Assembly (NCBI RefSeq): GCF_003286595.3
Contig: NZ_CP132985.1
Span: 1,116,001 to 1,180,000 of the forward strand
Length of the DNA: 64,000 nucleotides
Source of the DNA: Aerococcus mictus
GTDB taxonomy: Bacteria > Bacillota > Bacilli > Lactobacillales > Aerococcaceae
Direction of reading: 5' to 3'
Shown here piece by piece: positions 37,301 through 46,392 of this stretch. Position numbers and translations under genes: made by a program. How positions within the stretch are numbered: the first letter of the stretch is position 1; each line of letters opens with the position of its first letter. Under the pieces are notes generated by a model. It saw only the letters and a list, made by a program, of their open reading frames with translations. It had not been told where the DNA came from and did no database searches.

Positions 37301-39247
37301 GGTGTAAGTTTTGTCAGATTTCCCTTCAGTAGTCTTGCCATCTTCTTGGGAATCTTCAGAAATCACATTCCCGTTCTTATCAACCGTTCTGTAGATATGG
37401 TGCTCTTGGAAAGAACCTTTTTCTTCTTGAACTTTTTCATAAATATAGGTGACTTCTTGTTTAGTGTTGTCAACATAGTTGGCTTTGGTTTCGCCACCAT
37501 TCTTATCAAACTTACCACCATTTTTAGCTTCTACCTTAACCAGTTTGTAGCCAGGCTTATCTTTCTTGGAGGTAGTGTAAGTTTCTGAAGATTTCCCCTC
37601 AGTAGTCTTACTGTCTTCTTTGGAATCTTCAGAAATCACATTGCCATTCTTATCTACGGTTCTATAAATATGGTGTTCTTGGAAAGAGCCTTTAGGTTTA
37701 TTGATTCGCTCATACCAATAAGTGATCTCTTTCCCTGCAGGTTGCCAGCCGCTAGTCCAGTAGGATAATCTTTGACCTTTTGGCATATCGTTAAATTTAT
37801 AACGCTTTTTTCCATCATTCGAGAATGATAGAATTCCTTTGTCATCTTTCCATAAGAAATTGACACCGATGTACTTAGCATCTGACTTCACACCTGCCAC
37901 TGATGAAGCGATTGGTTCTGAAACATATACTTGATAATCTTCTTCTTTAACTTTTTCTTTGTTTACCAGCTCAACGACTTTTTTATCAACCGTCTTATAA
38001 TTTCTGATTGGAAGTTTAACTCCTGTAGCCTTATCCCACATTTCAATGACAATATCACCATTATCATTAACCACTGTACGACGAACAACAAATTTTCTAG
38101 AAACACTAGCTGCGTTATTATCAATCGTATTGACTATTGAAAAACCCTTACCGGCCCAATAAGTACCATTGATCTTACCTTCAGGATAGTTGGATGCTTT
38201 GACCAAACGATAATCGTCTTTATTAAACTCTTTATAAAAACGCTCTTTCGAACTGTTAGTAATATAGCTATCTCCTACAAAAGCAGGGAATTCTTGGGAA
38301 GGGGCTAATTGTTTTTTCGTTCCAACTTCTAAATAATTGACCAAAACCTTTGTCTTATGTGGCAATGATTGGTTGTATTCGTCATGGGCCCCATTATGGT
38401 ATTCGTATTTATCAGGAATAACAGTTTTAACTGCTGCTGCATACAAACTCTTCGCAGAATATTTATTTGTCCGCTTCCAATCTTTGGCACGGTCAAATAC
38501 TAAATATTCTCCGTTTTCATCCACTTTGAATTTTACTTTAGGTAAGTTGGCCTTAGAGAAGTTTGCATCCTGACCAAATAGAGGAAGGGGTATCTCACCA
38601 TTCTTATCTAATTTATAAGTATTAATCAGCTTCTTATTCTTGTCATAAACACTTCCTTCATATTCATTTGTCTTTAAATTAGTGTTCACAGCAATGTAAT
38701 AAGCATCATTATTTCCCGATTGATCTGACAGGGCGAAAACGTTAGTGACACGTTTATCTGAATCATCTGATTTTACAAAACCGACTGTTTCAGGTAATTT
38801 TGCGGGGCTTACCTTGTTATATTTTATAGGATCTTCATCATACTTAAGTTCTGTGCCTTCCACTTCAGGATCCCTTACAAAGTGCGTGACTTTTAAATTT
38901 GCATCACTTGCTGTTGGCATAGGATCTTTAGCGTTTGTAGGCGCTGCTGTTTTAACTTCTAGAGATTTTTCAGTTTTATTTAGAGAATTTTTATTAGTGT
39001 CTTTATTTTCTGGAGCTCCACCAGCATTATAATAACTCACCCTATCAGGTAAGTTATTATTTTTTTCACCTGTTATAGACGGAGCTTCTTCCTCTCTAGC
39101 GTGGCTAAGTGTATTGTCAGTATTAGAAATTTCGTCCGCATAAACAGGCCCTCCTTGAGCAAACAAAAGAGTAGCAATTAATACAGAACCAACACCCACA
39201 GATAATTTTCTGATAGAGAATCGCTGTCTTTTTTCATAATTATTCAT
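34340..39247 (-). CDS. LPXTG wall-anchored surface protein with eleven MucBP-like repeats
   Basis: 1635 residues from the ATG at 39245-39247 (AAGGAG 12 bases before); a longer start at 39298 lacks a site. The N terminus has a YSIRK/GxxS-type signal (FSIRKLSVGVGS, 10-21). Residues about 30-518 form a non-repeated region, probably the exposed binding part. From 519 to 1529 there are eleven repeats of 91 residues, each opening with KGSFQEHHIYRT and closing with EVTYIYEKVQ, like MucBP beta-grasp domains. A spacer and LPKTG (1603-1607), a hydrophobic stretch and the basic tail KKRKI complete the sortase signal. It should project from the wall as an adhesin; the ligand is unknown. Confidence 0.92.
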   Translation of the reverse strand: MNNYEKRQRFSIRKLSVGVGSVLIATLLFAQGGPVYADEISNTDNTLSHAREEEAPSITGEKNNNLPDRVSYYNAGGAPENKDTNKNSLNKTEKSLEVKTAAPTNAKDPMPTASDANLKVTHFVRDPEVEGTELKYDEDPIKYNKVSPAKLPETVGFVKSDDSDKRVTNVFALSDQSGNNDAYYIAVNTNLKTNEYEGSVYDKNKKLINTYKLDKNGEIPLPLFGQDANFSKANLPKVKFKVDENGEYLVFDRAKDWKRTNKYSAKSLYAAAVKTVIPDKYEYHNGAHDEYNQSLPHKTKVLVNYLEVGTKKQLAPSQEFPAFVGDSYITNSSKERFYKEFNKDDYRLVKASNYPEGKINGTYWAGKGFSIVNTIDNNAASVSRKFVVRRTVVNDNGDIVIEMWDKATGVKLPIRNYKTVDKKVVELVNKEKVKEEDYQVYVSEPIASSVAGVKSDAKYIGVNFLWKDDKGILSFSNDGKKRYKFNDMPKGQRLSYWTSGWQPAGKEITYWYERINKPKGSFQEHHIYRTVDKNGNVISEDSKEDSKTTEGKSSETYTTSKKDKPGYKLVKVEAKNGGKFDKNGGETKANYVDNTKQEVTYIYEKVQEEKGSFQEHHIYRTVDKNGNVISEDSQEDGKTTEGKSDKTYTTSKKDKPGYKLVKIEGKNGGKFDKNGGETKANYVDNTKQEVTYVYERVQEEKGSFQEHHIYRTVDKNGNVISEDSKEDSKTTEGKSSETYTTSKKDKPGYKLVKVEAKNGGRFDKNGGETKANYVDNTKQEVTYIYERVQEEKGSFQEHHIYRTVDKNGNVISEDSKEDSKTTEGKSDKTYTTSKKDKPGYKLVKIEGKNGGKFDKNGGETKANYVDNTKQEVTYVYERVQEEKGSFQEHHIYRTVDKNGNVISEDSKEDSKTTEGKSSETYTTSKKDKPGYKLVKVEAKNGGRFDKNGGETKANYVDNTKQEVTYLYEKVQEEKGSFQEHHIYRTVDKNGNVISEDSQEDGKTTEGKSDETYTTSKKDKAGYKLVKVEGKNGGQFNKNGAETKSNYVDNTKQEVTYIYEKVQEEKGSFQEHHIYRTVDKNGNVISEYSKEDGKTTEGKSDETYTTSKKDKPGYKLVKIEGKNGGKFAKDGAETKANYVDNTKQEVTYVYERVQEEKGSFQEHHIYRTVDKNGNVISEDSKEDGKTTEGKSDETYTTSKKDKAGYKLVKVEAKNGGQFDKNGAETKSNYVGNTKQEVTYIYEKVQEEKGSFQEHHIYRTVDKNGNILSTDEVTDGETSEGKSSDHYTTFKKDKAGYKLVKIEGKNGGKFDKNGAETKGNYVDNIKQEVTYIYERVQEEAPVEKKGSFQEHHIYRTVDKNGNVISEDSKENGKTTEGKSDETYTTSKKDKAGYKLARVEAKNGGQFDKNGAETKANYVENTKQEVTYIYERVQEEAPVEEKGIFQEHHIYQTVDEEGKVVSIDELVDIPETSGKSTEQYITSKKDKSGYRLVKVEAKNGAHFDKAGKSTQGQYIENIKQEVTYIYVKLQDIKKPVQEHNSRQTNDKVKKVDSVDKVVEVLPETSKKISTQNTQAKESEKEGDASFDNPSDYTQLATTPTNVSSSLPKTGSIGSSSLTSVFGLALTLVGVRVFKKRKI
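34661..37693 (-). repeat. Tandem repeat array, eleven 273-bp units
   Basis: Units start (minus strand) at 37693, 37420, 37147, 36874, 36601, 36328, 36055, 35782, 35509, 35221 and 34933. Units 9 and 10 each end with five extra codons (APVEK or APVEE). Unit 11 is the most divergent. Units 2 and 4, and units 3 and 5, are almost identical, so part of the array has been copied as a 546-bp pair. Open frames on the plus strand across the array are mirror images of the repeat and not genes. Confidence 0.95.
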
Positions 39248-39482
39248 ATTATTGTTATTCTCCTTATAATATTTATAAATTATGATTATATTATACATAA
39301 TTAGGGTATTTTTAAAAGCGATTTTATAAGTCTTTGATGCTAAAATTAAAAAAATAATACACCGTAAAGAGCCTATCCCTTCTATGTGATTTCGTACAAT
39401 TTATAAAGCATACATTCTAATTCAGGGAATACTATTCCTAAGTTATAAATGTGATTTTTTTATATTATCTATTCCCTATGGT

Positions 39483-39523
39483 AAAAAAGAAAGCGCTAGA
39501 GGTCTGGTGAAAGCTTCTAGCGC
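39483..39523 (-). terminator. Second hairpin downstream of the PPOX gene
   Basis: GCGCTAGA (39493-39500) pairs with TCTAGCGC (39516-39523); on the minus strand TTTC and a T run follow. It backs up the stronger terminator at 39600-39630. The 39299-39643 gap otherwise has an A/T-rich region with a TATAAT at the surface-gene side, its probable promoter. Confidence 0.55.
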
Positions 39524-39599
39524 AAAATATAATTTAAATTCAATCGATCTTGTTTATTATAAAATTTTTCACGTTCTTTTTGCCAAAATAATAGCCAAT

Positions 39600-39630
39600 A
39601 AAAAAGACTGTGATAGGCTCACAGTCTTTT
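39600..39630 (-). terminator. Terminator after the PPOX gene
   Basis: AAAAGACTGTGA pairs with TCACAGTCTTTT; five-base loop; T run on the minus strand. Confidence 0.88.
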
Positions 39631-39643
39631 CGAACGTTCTCAA

Positions 39644-40066
39644 TTATTCACCAAAAGAAAATTCTTCTTTAACGTGATTTTGAAGATGTTGGTATGAACC
39701 TTCGCCTTCATATAATTGGAAGGCTTGAACGGTTGCACGTTCTTCTTCATCTGGGTAAACATCTTGTACAAATGGGTTGTCTTTCAAGATTGCTTCAAGA
39801 TGTTCTTTACCAATTTCACGAACAGTACCTTGTAAACGAATCACTTCAATGCCGTCTTCTTTTAACATACCAGTAATCGCAATTTTAGGATTATTGGTTA
39901 ATTGTTTATAGAAGTTAGTGGTAGGAGCAGTCATGAAGAATACCCCGTGTTCATTCGCTACACCAACATTAGCGTAACGTGCATCTGCTTCTCCGTCTTC
40001 ATTTACTGTTGAGAAAACACAAGCCCCAATATTTTCAAGAACATTCATATAATCTTTTAATTCCAT
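39644..40066 (-). CDS. Pyridoxamine 5'-phosphate oxidase-like flavin-binding protein
   Basis: 140 residues with the split-barrel fold of the PPOX family. VFSTVNEDGEADARYANVG and FFMTAPTTNFYKQLTNNPK are the usual FMN-binding segments. It probably binds FMN or F420-like flavin and reduces an unknown small molecule; true PdxH is longer, so vitamin B6 synthesis is unlikely. Single-gene unit with AAAGGAA before the start. Confidence 0.8.
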   Translation of the reverse strand: MELKDYMNVLENIGACVFSTVNEDGEADARYANVGVANEHGVFFMTAPTTNFYKQLTNNPKIAITGMLKEDGIEVIRLQGTVREIGKEHLEAILKDNPFVQDVYPDEEERATVQAFQLYEGEGSYQHLQNHVKEEFSFGE

Positions 40067-40206
40067 ATAATCATTCCTTTCTCATTACTTTATCATCATT
40101 ATAGCATAATTAAGTTATAAACAAAAAGATAAGGCTTACAATCAAGGTTCTTAGTAATTCCTGGGCTTCTTTGTTATAATAATAAGCTAGGAAAGTAGGT
40201 GATTCC

Positions 40207-41862
40207 ATGTCTTATGATGGACTATTTATTCATGGACTTATACAAGAATTAAACGCTTGCTTGGCTGGGGGAAGAATCTCAAAGGTGCAACAACCCTATG
40301 ACCAAGAAATTCTTCTTACCGTTCGGTCAAATCGCAAAAAATATAAATTACTACTCGCAGCGACGCCACAAGCCCCCCGCGTTCAGCTTACTAATCACCA
40401 ATATAGTGTGCCAGATACCCCACCCAATTTTTGTATGTTTTTACGTAAGCATATTGATGGGGGAAAAATCATCAATTTCAGTCAATATGAAAACGACCGC
40501 ATAATTATCATTAGTATTGAAAGCAAAAATGAATTGGGGATTAGTGAACCCTATAAACTCATTATTGAAGTCATGGGTAGACGAAGTAATATCCTAGTTC
40601 TTAATCAGGATGGTAAAATTGCCGACCTCATCACAAAAATAGATATTAGCCAAAACCGATTCCGTACCCTCCTTCCTGGTGCGACATACCATTTACCTCC
40701 TCAAGGAGATAAGGTCAATCCTTTCAGTATCAACCCCAATGAATATGACCTTAAGGCTGACGCTAAAGAAATACAGAAAACCTTTATGGGATTTGGCAAA
40801 GATAGCGCGATAGAATTAGCCCAGAGACTTACTGAATCCCAAGATAAAAGTGCAACTTTTACTGCCTTTCTCAATGCTTTTGACCAATCCCAACCAACCC
40901 TGAGTCAAAATGACGGTCAGGTCACTGCAACGGCTTTCCCCTATCAAAGCCTAGGCGGAAAGCAAAGCAGTTACGAAACTTTTACCCAGCTCCTCGATGA
41001 CTATTATGAAAAGAAAGCCCTCTTTTCACGAGTCAATCAGGTCAGTGAACAAATTAGCCAGGTTGTTGCTCAACGGATTAAGCATAATCAACGTAAATTA
41101 GCTAATCTTAAGCAAGATATGGAAAAAAGTAAACAGGCTGAAGACTATCAGTTAAAGGGAGAAATTTTAACCACATACCTCTTTCAAGTAGAAAAAGGTA
41201 TGTCCAGTATCCAATTACCTAACTATTATGATAATAATAAGCCCATTGAGATCGCTCTCGATCCTCTATTAGAGCCTTCTCAAAATGCCCAAAAATATTT
41301 TCAACGCTATCGTAAATTAGATACGGCCAAGCGACATATTAAAGAACAAAGTCAAATTGCCCAAGCAGAATTAGACTATTTAGAAAGTGTTCAAGATCAA
41401 ATTGAAATAGCTGAACCCAATGAGTTAGAAGATATTCGTCAAGAGCTCATTCGTGAAGGCTATATTAAACAACAAAAACATAATCACCATAAGCGCAAGA
41501 AACCTTTAAAACCGAGACAGTATCAAACAAGTTTAGGAAACACTATCCTTGTTGGTCGTAATAATACGCAAAATGATGAACTAACCACAAGACGGGCTAA
41601 CAAAAACCACTACTGGTTTCACGTTAAAGATATTCCAGGCAGCCATGTGATATTAGAAACTGACCAGCCTAGTGATGAGGAAATCATCGAAGCAGCAACA
41701 TATGCCGCCTATTTCTCTAAATACCGGCAGGCCAACAATGTCCCCGTGGACTATACACAGGTCAAGCATGTAAAAAAACCTAATGGAGCTAAACCTGGCT
41801 TTGTTAATTACTTTGAGCAAAAAACAGTCTTCGTAAGTCCCGATGCCCATTTACAAGCTTAA
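40207..41862 (+). CDS. rqcH: Ribosome quality control protein RqcH (NFACT family)
   Basis: 551 residues. The NFACT-N domain starts SYDGLFIHGLIQEL, a long coiled-coil lies at about 270-400, and the NFACT-R part ends with NHYWFHVKDIPGSHVI. RqcH binds stalled 50S subunits with peptidyl-tRNA and adds alanine tails that mark the peptide for decay. Older annotations call this family fibronectin-binding protein. AAAGTAGGTG lies before the ATG. lexA follows in the same direction but has its own promoter. Confidence 0.9.
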   Translation: MSYDGLFIHGLIQELNACLAGGRISKVQQPYDQEILLTVRSNRKKYKLLLAATPQAPRVQLTNHQYSVPDTPPNFCMFLRKHIDGGKIINFSQYENDRIIIISIESKNELGISEPYKLIIEVMGRRSNILVLNQDGKIADLITKIDISQNRFRTLLPGATYHLPPQGDKVNPFSINPNEYDLKADAKEIQKTFMGFGKDSAIELAQRLTESQDKSATFTAFLNAFDQSQPTLSQNDGQVTATAFPYQSLGGKQSSYETFTQLLDDYYEKKALFSRVNQVSEQISQVVAQRIKHNQRKLANLKQDMEKSKQAEDYQLKGEILTTYLFQVEKGMSSIQLPNYYDNNKPIEIALDPLLEPSQNAQKYFQRYRKLDTAKRHIKEQSQIAQAELDYLESVQDQIEIAEPNELEDIRQELIREGYIKQQKHNHHKRKKPLKPRQYQTSLGNTILVGRNNTQNDELTTRRANKNHYWFHVKDIPGSHVILETDQPSDEEIIEAATYAAYFSKYRQANNVPVDYTQVKHVKKPNGAKPGFVNYFEQKTVFVSPDAHLQA

Positions 41863-41876
41863 TCAAGCAATAGAAA

Positions 41877-41890
41877 CGAACGCACGTTTG
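41877..41890 (+). promoter_or_regulatory. SOS box (LexA operator) of lexA
   Basis: CGAACGCACGTTTG fits the Gram-positive LexA consensus CGAAC-N4-GTTYG. It overlaps the -35 element of the lexA promoter, as expected for autorepression. Confidence 0.88.
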
Positions 41891-41916
41891 CACAAAATTT
41901 CGAGCTATGCTACAAT
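41888..41916 (+). promoter_or_regulatory. lexA promoter
   Basis: TTGCAC (41888-41893) and TACAAT (41911-41916) are spaced 17 bases. The leader to the ATG is about 90 bases long and shows no clear structure. Confidence 0.8.
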
Positions 41917-42009
41917 AAAAGCACAAATGTGAACCGCTTGAACCATTTTTATAGTAAATAAGAATGAAATGACTCGGATAATATATATGGAAAGTTTCGG
42001 TGAAACAAT

Positions 42010-42621
42010 ATGAAAGAAAGACCCCTACAAGTCTTACAATGCATTTATGATAGTGTAAAAAATCAGGGCTATCCCCCTACAGTTAGAGAAATATGTGACC
42101 AAGTAGGGTTAGCATCTACCTCAACTGTTCACGGCCATCTTAATCGCTTGGAAGCAGGTGGTTATTTATTCAAAGATTCTACCAAACCCAGAGCCTTGGA
42201 AATTACCCATAAAGGTTTAAAGATGTTAGGCGTGGACCAACCCGGTATTCCTATTATCGGTACGGTTACTGCTGGGCAGCCTATCGATGCCTATGAAGAC
42301 GTTGACGGCTATTTCCCCACCCCACCAAGTCTTAATAGTCAAGATGGCGAATATTTCATGTTGCAAATTCGCGGAGAAAGTATGATCGAAACCGGTATCC
42401 TTGATGGTGACTATGTCATTGTTCGCCAACAAAGTTCGGCATCTAATGGTGATATTGTTATTGCTATGACAGATGATGACGAAGCTACCTGTAAACGTTT
42501 CTTCAAAGAAAAAGGTCACTTCCGCCTCCAACCTGAGAATGCCAGTTTAGAGCCAATAATTCTTGATGACGTCACCATATTAGGTAAAGTCGTTAGCCTT
42601 TACCGTGAACATACTTTTTAA
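42010..42621 (+). CDS. lexA: LexA repressor
   Basis: 203 residues. The winged-helix DNA-binding domain covers about 1-65 ([15 protein letters not shown] recognition region). The autocleavage site is Ala88-Gly89 in TAGQ; the catalytic dyad is Ser124 in GESM and Lys162. It represses DNA damage genes until RecA filaments trigger self-cleavage. The operator at 41877-41890 shows it controls itself. Confidence 0.95.
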   Translation: MKERPLQVLQCIYDSVKNQGYPPTVREICDQVGLASTSTVHGHLNRLEAGGYLFKDSTKPRALEITHKGLKMLGVDQPGIPIIGTVTAGQPIDAYEDVDGYFPTPPSLNSQDGEYFMLQIRGESMIETGILDGDYVIVRQQSSASNGDIVIAMTDDDEATCKRFFKEKGHFRLQPENASLEPIILDDVTILGKVVSLYREHTF

Positions 42622-42626
42622 AGCAA

Positions 42627-42674
42627 AAAACCGCTCTTTAAGTCATTTACACTGACTTAGAGAGCGGTTTTATT
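42627..42674. terminator. Bidirectional terminator between lexA and apt
   Basis: AAAACCGCTCTTTAAGTCA pairs with TGACTTAGAGAGCGGTTTT with one bulge, seven-base loop, flanked by A-rich and T-rich runs. Confidence 0.88.
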
Positions 42675-42706
42675 TGGATTATAAGCTTTATAGTATCTTG
42701 ATACCA

Positions 42707-43222
42707 TTATTCATAATTAATGAGGGACAGAATATCTAAATCATTGATTAGTTGACGACCTTTAAGGTTTTCTAATTCAATAATAAAGGCAGCGCCAACG
42801 ACTTCCCCACCAAGTTCTTCAACTAATTTTTTAGTGCCACGAATGGTCCCACCAGTGGCCAAGAGATCATCAACAATGAGGACTTTTTGCCCAGGTTGAA
42901 TAGCATCTTTATGAATTTCAATAGTATTGCTTCCATATTCTAAATCATATTCAATGCTGACTTTTTCACGAGGTAATTTATTCTTTTTGCGGGCAGGAAC
43001 GAAGCCCTTATTTAAAGCATAAGCTACTGGACAGCCAACGATAAAGCCCCTAGCCTCTGGACCTATGATCACATCTGCTGATTTTTCACGAGCAAAATCT
43101 GCAATTTTATCAACTGCATATTGAAAAGCCTGAGGGTCCTGGAGTAAAGGTGTAATATCTCTAAATATAATGCCTTCCTCAGGGAAATTAGGTATATCCT
43201 TAATGTAGTCTTTTAAGTTCAT
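42707..43222 (-). CDS. apt: Adenine phosphoribosyltransferase
   Basis: 171 residues with the PRPP motif [13 protein letters not shown] and the N-terminal [18 protein letters not shown]. It salvages adenine to AMP. Its ATG overlaps the recJ stop (ATGA), with AGGAGGA inside the recJ end, so both are translated from one message; the recJ-apt pair is common in Firmicutes. Confidence 0.95.
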   Translation of the reverse strand: MNLKDYIKDIPNFPEEGIIFRDITPLLQDPQAFQYAVDKIADFAREKSADVIIGPEARGFIVGCPVAYALNKGFVPARKKNKLPREKVSIEYDLEYGSNTIEIHKDAIQPGQKVLIVDDLLATGGTIRGTKKLVEELGGEVVGAAFIIELENLKGRQLINDLDILSLINYE

Positions 43223-45537
43223 AAATTATCCTCCTGGAAAAAATACCGAGTTAAATTTTCAATGGTTTCATTTAAAAGAAAGTTTTCTTTTTCAATTTGC
43301 TTTGCCCAATTTTTTAGGCTGGTTGACTCTTTCAAATCGATCTTATTCTGGCCTGGTCGAATACGATAAATCTGGCCATTTTGGTCTAAAAGCTCTGCTT
43401 CAACTAAAACTTTTAGTAATAAGTTAAGAAGAGGAAGCGGTAGCTTTAAATACCTAGCCAAGTCTGCCTTTTTTTCGGTCAAATCAAGTTCTTTATAGAA
43501 AATGAAATAACGATAAAGCAAAGCAAATTGATCGCGATTGGGCATACCAATTTTTCTTGCTGATATCGGACTATATGAAAATAGATAGATCGTTTCTATA
43601 TTCTCATTATGAACGAAGTCTCTTAGCTTTTGCAAATTTTTTGGTAGTTCAAAAATAACTAACTGGCTATAATGTTCCCTGCTCTTCTTCAAGTCTTCTT
43701 CCCCTATTAAAGAAGATTGACTAGGAATCTGCCCCTTATATTGAGCAATTAAGGACTTGCTTTCAAAATAATAATAGCTTTGGGAAAGAGAAAAAATAAG
43801 GTCAGGATTTTTTTCTCTTCGCCAGTCAACGATTATTTTTTGGTCGCTAGCCATATCGAGTAAAATAGCTTGTGGCCGACTTTTTCCCTGCCAGGTATTA
43901 ATGGATGCTTCGACAACCAGATCAACACTTTGACCAGCCTGTAAATAATTAGCCAAATTTCCCTTCTGAAAACCGATAACTTCTAGCTGTTGATTTTCCT
44001 TAGTCAAAGAAAATTTTAAGGTGTTCTTATCTTTTCCTAATTGCTGTGGCGTTGAGATCGATTCATTTTCGATTAAAAATATAGGTTTGGGATTCGCTGC
44101 ACCAAATGGTTTTAAGCGATTAAGCTCCTGAATATTTTCTAAGGTCAATTGATCGGCATTAATCTTGGCGTCAATTGTTAAAGGAATCTTCCCTTGTAAT
44201 TGCTCTTTGTAGGGCTCAACTGCCTGATAGATTGCCGCTTTCCAAGCTTCAAATTGGTCTTCAGCAATGGTCATACCAGCTGCCATGGCATGTCCCCCAC
44301 TCTTAGGGGCATATTCCTTTGCAGCTTGGAGAAGCTTGAAGAGGTTGATTCCTGCAACTGAACGACCTGACCCCTTATATTCTGCCTTCTCAGCATTATA
44401 ATTTAAAATGATACTAGGCCGCTGATAACGCTCTACCAGTCGACTAGCCACAATACCTAGAACCCCTTCATGCCAATTGGAATGAGATAAAATGATAATT
44501 TCTGGTAATTCTTCCCACTCTTCGACTGTCTGAATCGCTTGCTGACTAACCTGGTCAACAATTGCTCGTCGTTTTTGATTGGTCGTTTCAATGGTATTAA
44601 CTAGTTCCTGACAATAATCCGGGTCGAAACTCGTGAGTAGTTCAACTCCTGGTTTAGCCGAGCCTAGACGACCTAGAGCATTAAGTCGTGGGGCTATGTT
44701 AAAGGCGATAGTTTCTTCATCGATATGGTTTAGATCAATGTTTTGACTTTTCATTAAAGTCATTAGACCAATTCTTTCACTATGAGCCATAACCTTTAAG
44801 CCCTGCTGAACAATGCTGCGATTTTCATCCTCTAAGCGGACCAGATCAGCGATTGTTCCAATAGCACAGACATCCAAATATTCGACTGGTAAGCCACCAG
44901 TCATCGCTTGGGCTAACTTAAAGGCTACTCCAGCTCCACATAAATCATCAAAGGGATAATTCCCCTCAGGGTGTCTGGGATGAACAATAGCATAGGCCTC
45001 AGGTAAAGTGTTTCCAATTTCATGGTGGTCAGTGATAATGACATTAACGCCAGCATCTTCGGCATATTTCACTGCCTCATGACCGGCAACACCATTATCA
45101 CAGGTTAGAATTAATTGGACCCCTTGCTTAATGTAGTAGGCATACACTTCCTTATTAGGGCCATAGCCATCCACAAAGCGGTCTGGTAAGTAATACGTTA
45201 CGTTAGCCCCTATAGATTCTAAAAGTTCATAAAGAATCGTGGTTGCTGTAATTCCATCGGCATCATAGTCGCCATAGATTAATATAAGCTCATTATTTCT
45301 AACAGCTTCTTCTAAACGATCAATGGCTTTTTGCATATCATGGAGTAGAAAGGGATCATGAAAATGAGGCTTTTCACTCAAAAAATCATTAATTTCCTGA
45401 GAGCTTTGTTTCCCTCTCTGAAAAAGTAAGTCGACAAGGAATGGCGACAATTGAGTTTCCTTAATCACTTGCTCTTTTTCTAAATCCAATTGATCAAAAC
45501 TTGGCCTTAATTGCCACTCATAATTTGCCTTTAGCAT
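43219..45537 (-). CDS. recJ: Single-stranded-DNA exonuclease RecJ
   Basis: 772 residues. DHH phosphoesterase motifs [11 protein letters not shown] (about 85) and ITDHHE (about 165), then the DHHA1 motif SGGHAMAAG near 420. A C-terminal region of about 200 residues, found in Firmicute RecJ, follows. It degrades single strands 5' to 3' in recombination and repair. First gene of the recJ-apt unit; the SDR gene ends 39 bases upstream. Confidence 0.93.
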   Translation of the reverse strand: MLKANYEWQLRPSFDQLDLEKEQVIKETQLSPFLVDLLFQRGKQSSQEINDFLSEKPHFHDPFLLHDMQKAIDRLEEAVRNNELILIYGDYDADGITATTILYELLESIGANVTYYLPDRFVDGYGPNKEVYAYYIKQGVQLILTCDNGVAGHEAVKYAEDAGVNVIITDHHEIGNTLPEAYAIVHPRHPEGNYPFDDLCGAGVAFKLAQAMTGGLPVEYLDVCAIGTIADLVRLEDENRSIVQQGLKVMAHSERIGLMTLMKSQNIDLNHIDEETIAFNIAPRLNALGRLGSAKPGVELLTSFDPDYCQELVNTIETTNQKRRAIVDQVSQQAIQTVEEWEELPEIIILSHSNWHEGVLGIVASRLVERYQRPSIILNYNAEKAEYKGSGRSVAGINLFKLLQAAKEYAPKSGGHAMAAGMTIAEDQFEAWKAAIYQAVEPYKEQLQGKIPLTIDAKINADQLTLENIQELNRLKPFGAANPKPIFLIENESISTPQQLGKDKNTLKFSLTKENQQLEVIGFQKGNLANYLQAGQSVDLVVEASINTWQGKSRPQAILLDMASDQKIIVDWRREKNPDLIFSLSQSYYYFESKSLIAQYKGQIPSQSSLIGEEDLKKSREHYSQLVIFELPKNLQKLRDFVHNENIETIYLFSYSPISARKIGMPNRDQFALLYRYFIFYKELDLTEKKADLARYLKLPLPLLNLLLKVLVEAELLDQNGQIYRIRPGQNKIDLKESTSLKNWAKQIEKENFLLNETIENLTRYFFQEDNL

Positions 45538-45576
45538 AGCTAACCCCTTTCTTTAGCATCTTGATGTCTCTTGCCC

Positions 45577-46392
45577 TTAACGTGATTTTATCCGTGCCAT
45601 GGTCCAATGGATCAAACGGTAGCCTAAGGGAATCGAAAGCGACAAGATCTTGTTTAAGTAGGCATAGTAATTAGGGACAACAACTTCCATCTTGTTTCTT
45701 TTTATCCCCTGGCAAATCGCGTGGGCAACTTCTTCTGCTTCAACCGTGAAGGTATCAACTGCCTGAATAAATTGTCCACTCGGATCTGCCAGGTCAAAAA
45801 AGGCGGTCTTTACTGGACCGGGTAAAACAGTCATTACCTGGATAGGCGTTGACCATAGCTCTTGTCTTAATCCATTAGCAAAGGCTAACAAGCCAGCCTT
45901 ACTTGCTGCATAGCTAGCATTGCCAGCAGTTTGAATTCGCGCGGCAATTGATGCCAAAATCACCAAATAGGTCTTACTCAAGCCTTGGTCAAGCATAGCA
46001 ATGGCGACGCGTTGGCAAAGATAGATGGCGCTTATCAAATTGGTATTGATCTGTTCCAAAGTATGGGCATCACTTTGTTGAATCACCCGTTCAAAATAGC
46101 CTAAACCAGCACTATGAACAACAATCCTTATGGAATAACGCTCAAAAGCATAGTGGACAAGACGGTCAATTGCCTCTAAATCCTTTAAGTCAGCGGGAAA
46201 AATATCTACCGCTTTTGCACCAGCCTCTAAGCATAGCTGCTTACTTTCTTCCAAGCGTTCCTGGTGCCTAGCGGTTAGTAAGAGTGAGTAACCTGCTTTG
46301 GCGAGAGCAATCGCGGTAGCCCGGCCAATCCCACTAGATGCTCCAGTAAGCAAGGCCCACTGCTCTTGCTTACCCTTATCACTTAATGGCAT
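45577..46392 (-). CDS. Short-chain dehydrogenase/reductase
   Basis: 271 residues. Nucleotide-binding TGASSGIGRATA near the N terminus, the NAG-like HSAGLGY region, and the catalytic Tyr-Lys in YAASKAG. Reaction unknown; the DltE/YdfG-like group is nearest by look. I choose the ATG at 46390-46392, with AAGGA upstream; a TTG nine bases earlier is possible. The start overlaps the end of rnz by 14 bases, so translation is coupled. Confidence 0.85.
   Translation of the reverse strand: MPLSDKGKQEQWALLTGASSGIGRATAIALAKAGYSLLLTARHQERLEESKQLCLEAGAKAVDIFPADLKDLEAIDRLVHYAFERYSIRIVVHSAGLGYFERVIQQSDAHTLEQINTNLISAIYLCQRVAIAMLDQGLSKTYLVILASIAARIQTAGNASYAASKAGLLAFANGLRQELWSTPIQVMTVLPGPVKTAFFDLADPSGQFIQAVDTFTVEAEEVAHAICQGIKRNKMEVVVPNYYAYLNKILSLSIPLGYRLIHWTMARIKSR

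Noticed and set aside
36032..37588. Several 154-residue open frames on the plus strand inside the repeat array
   Set aside because: They repeat every 273 or 546 bases and are the antisense of the surface protein repeats; no ribosome binding sites.
34661..37693. CRISPR-like periodicity
   Set aside because: The 273-bp period is coding and has no spacers; it is a protein repeat.
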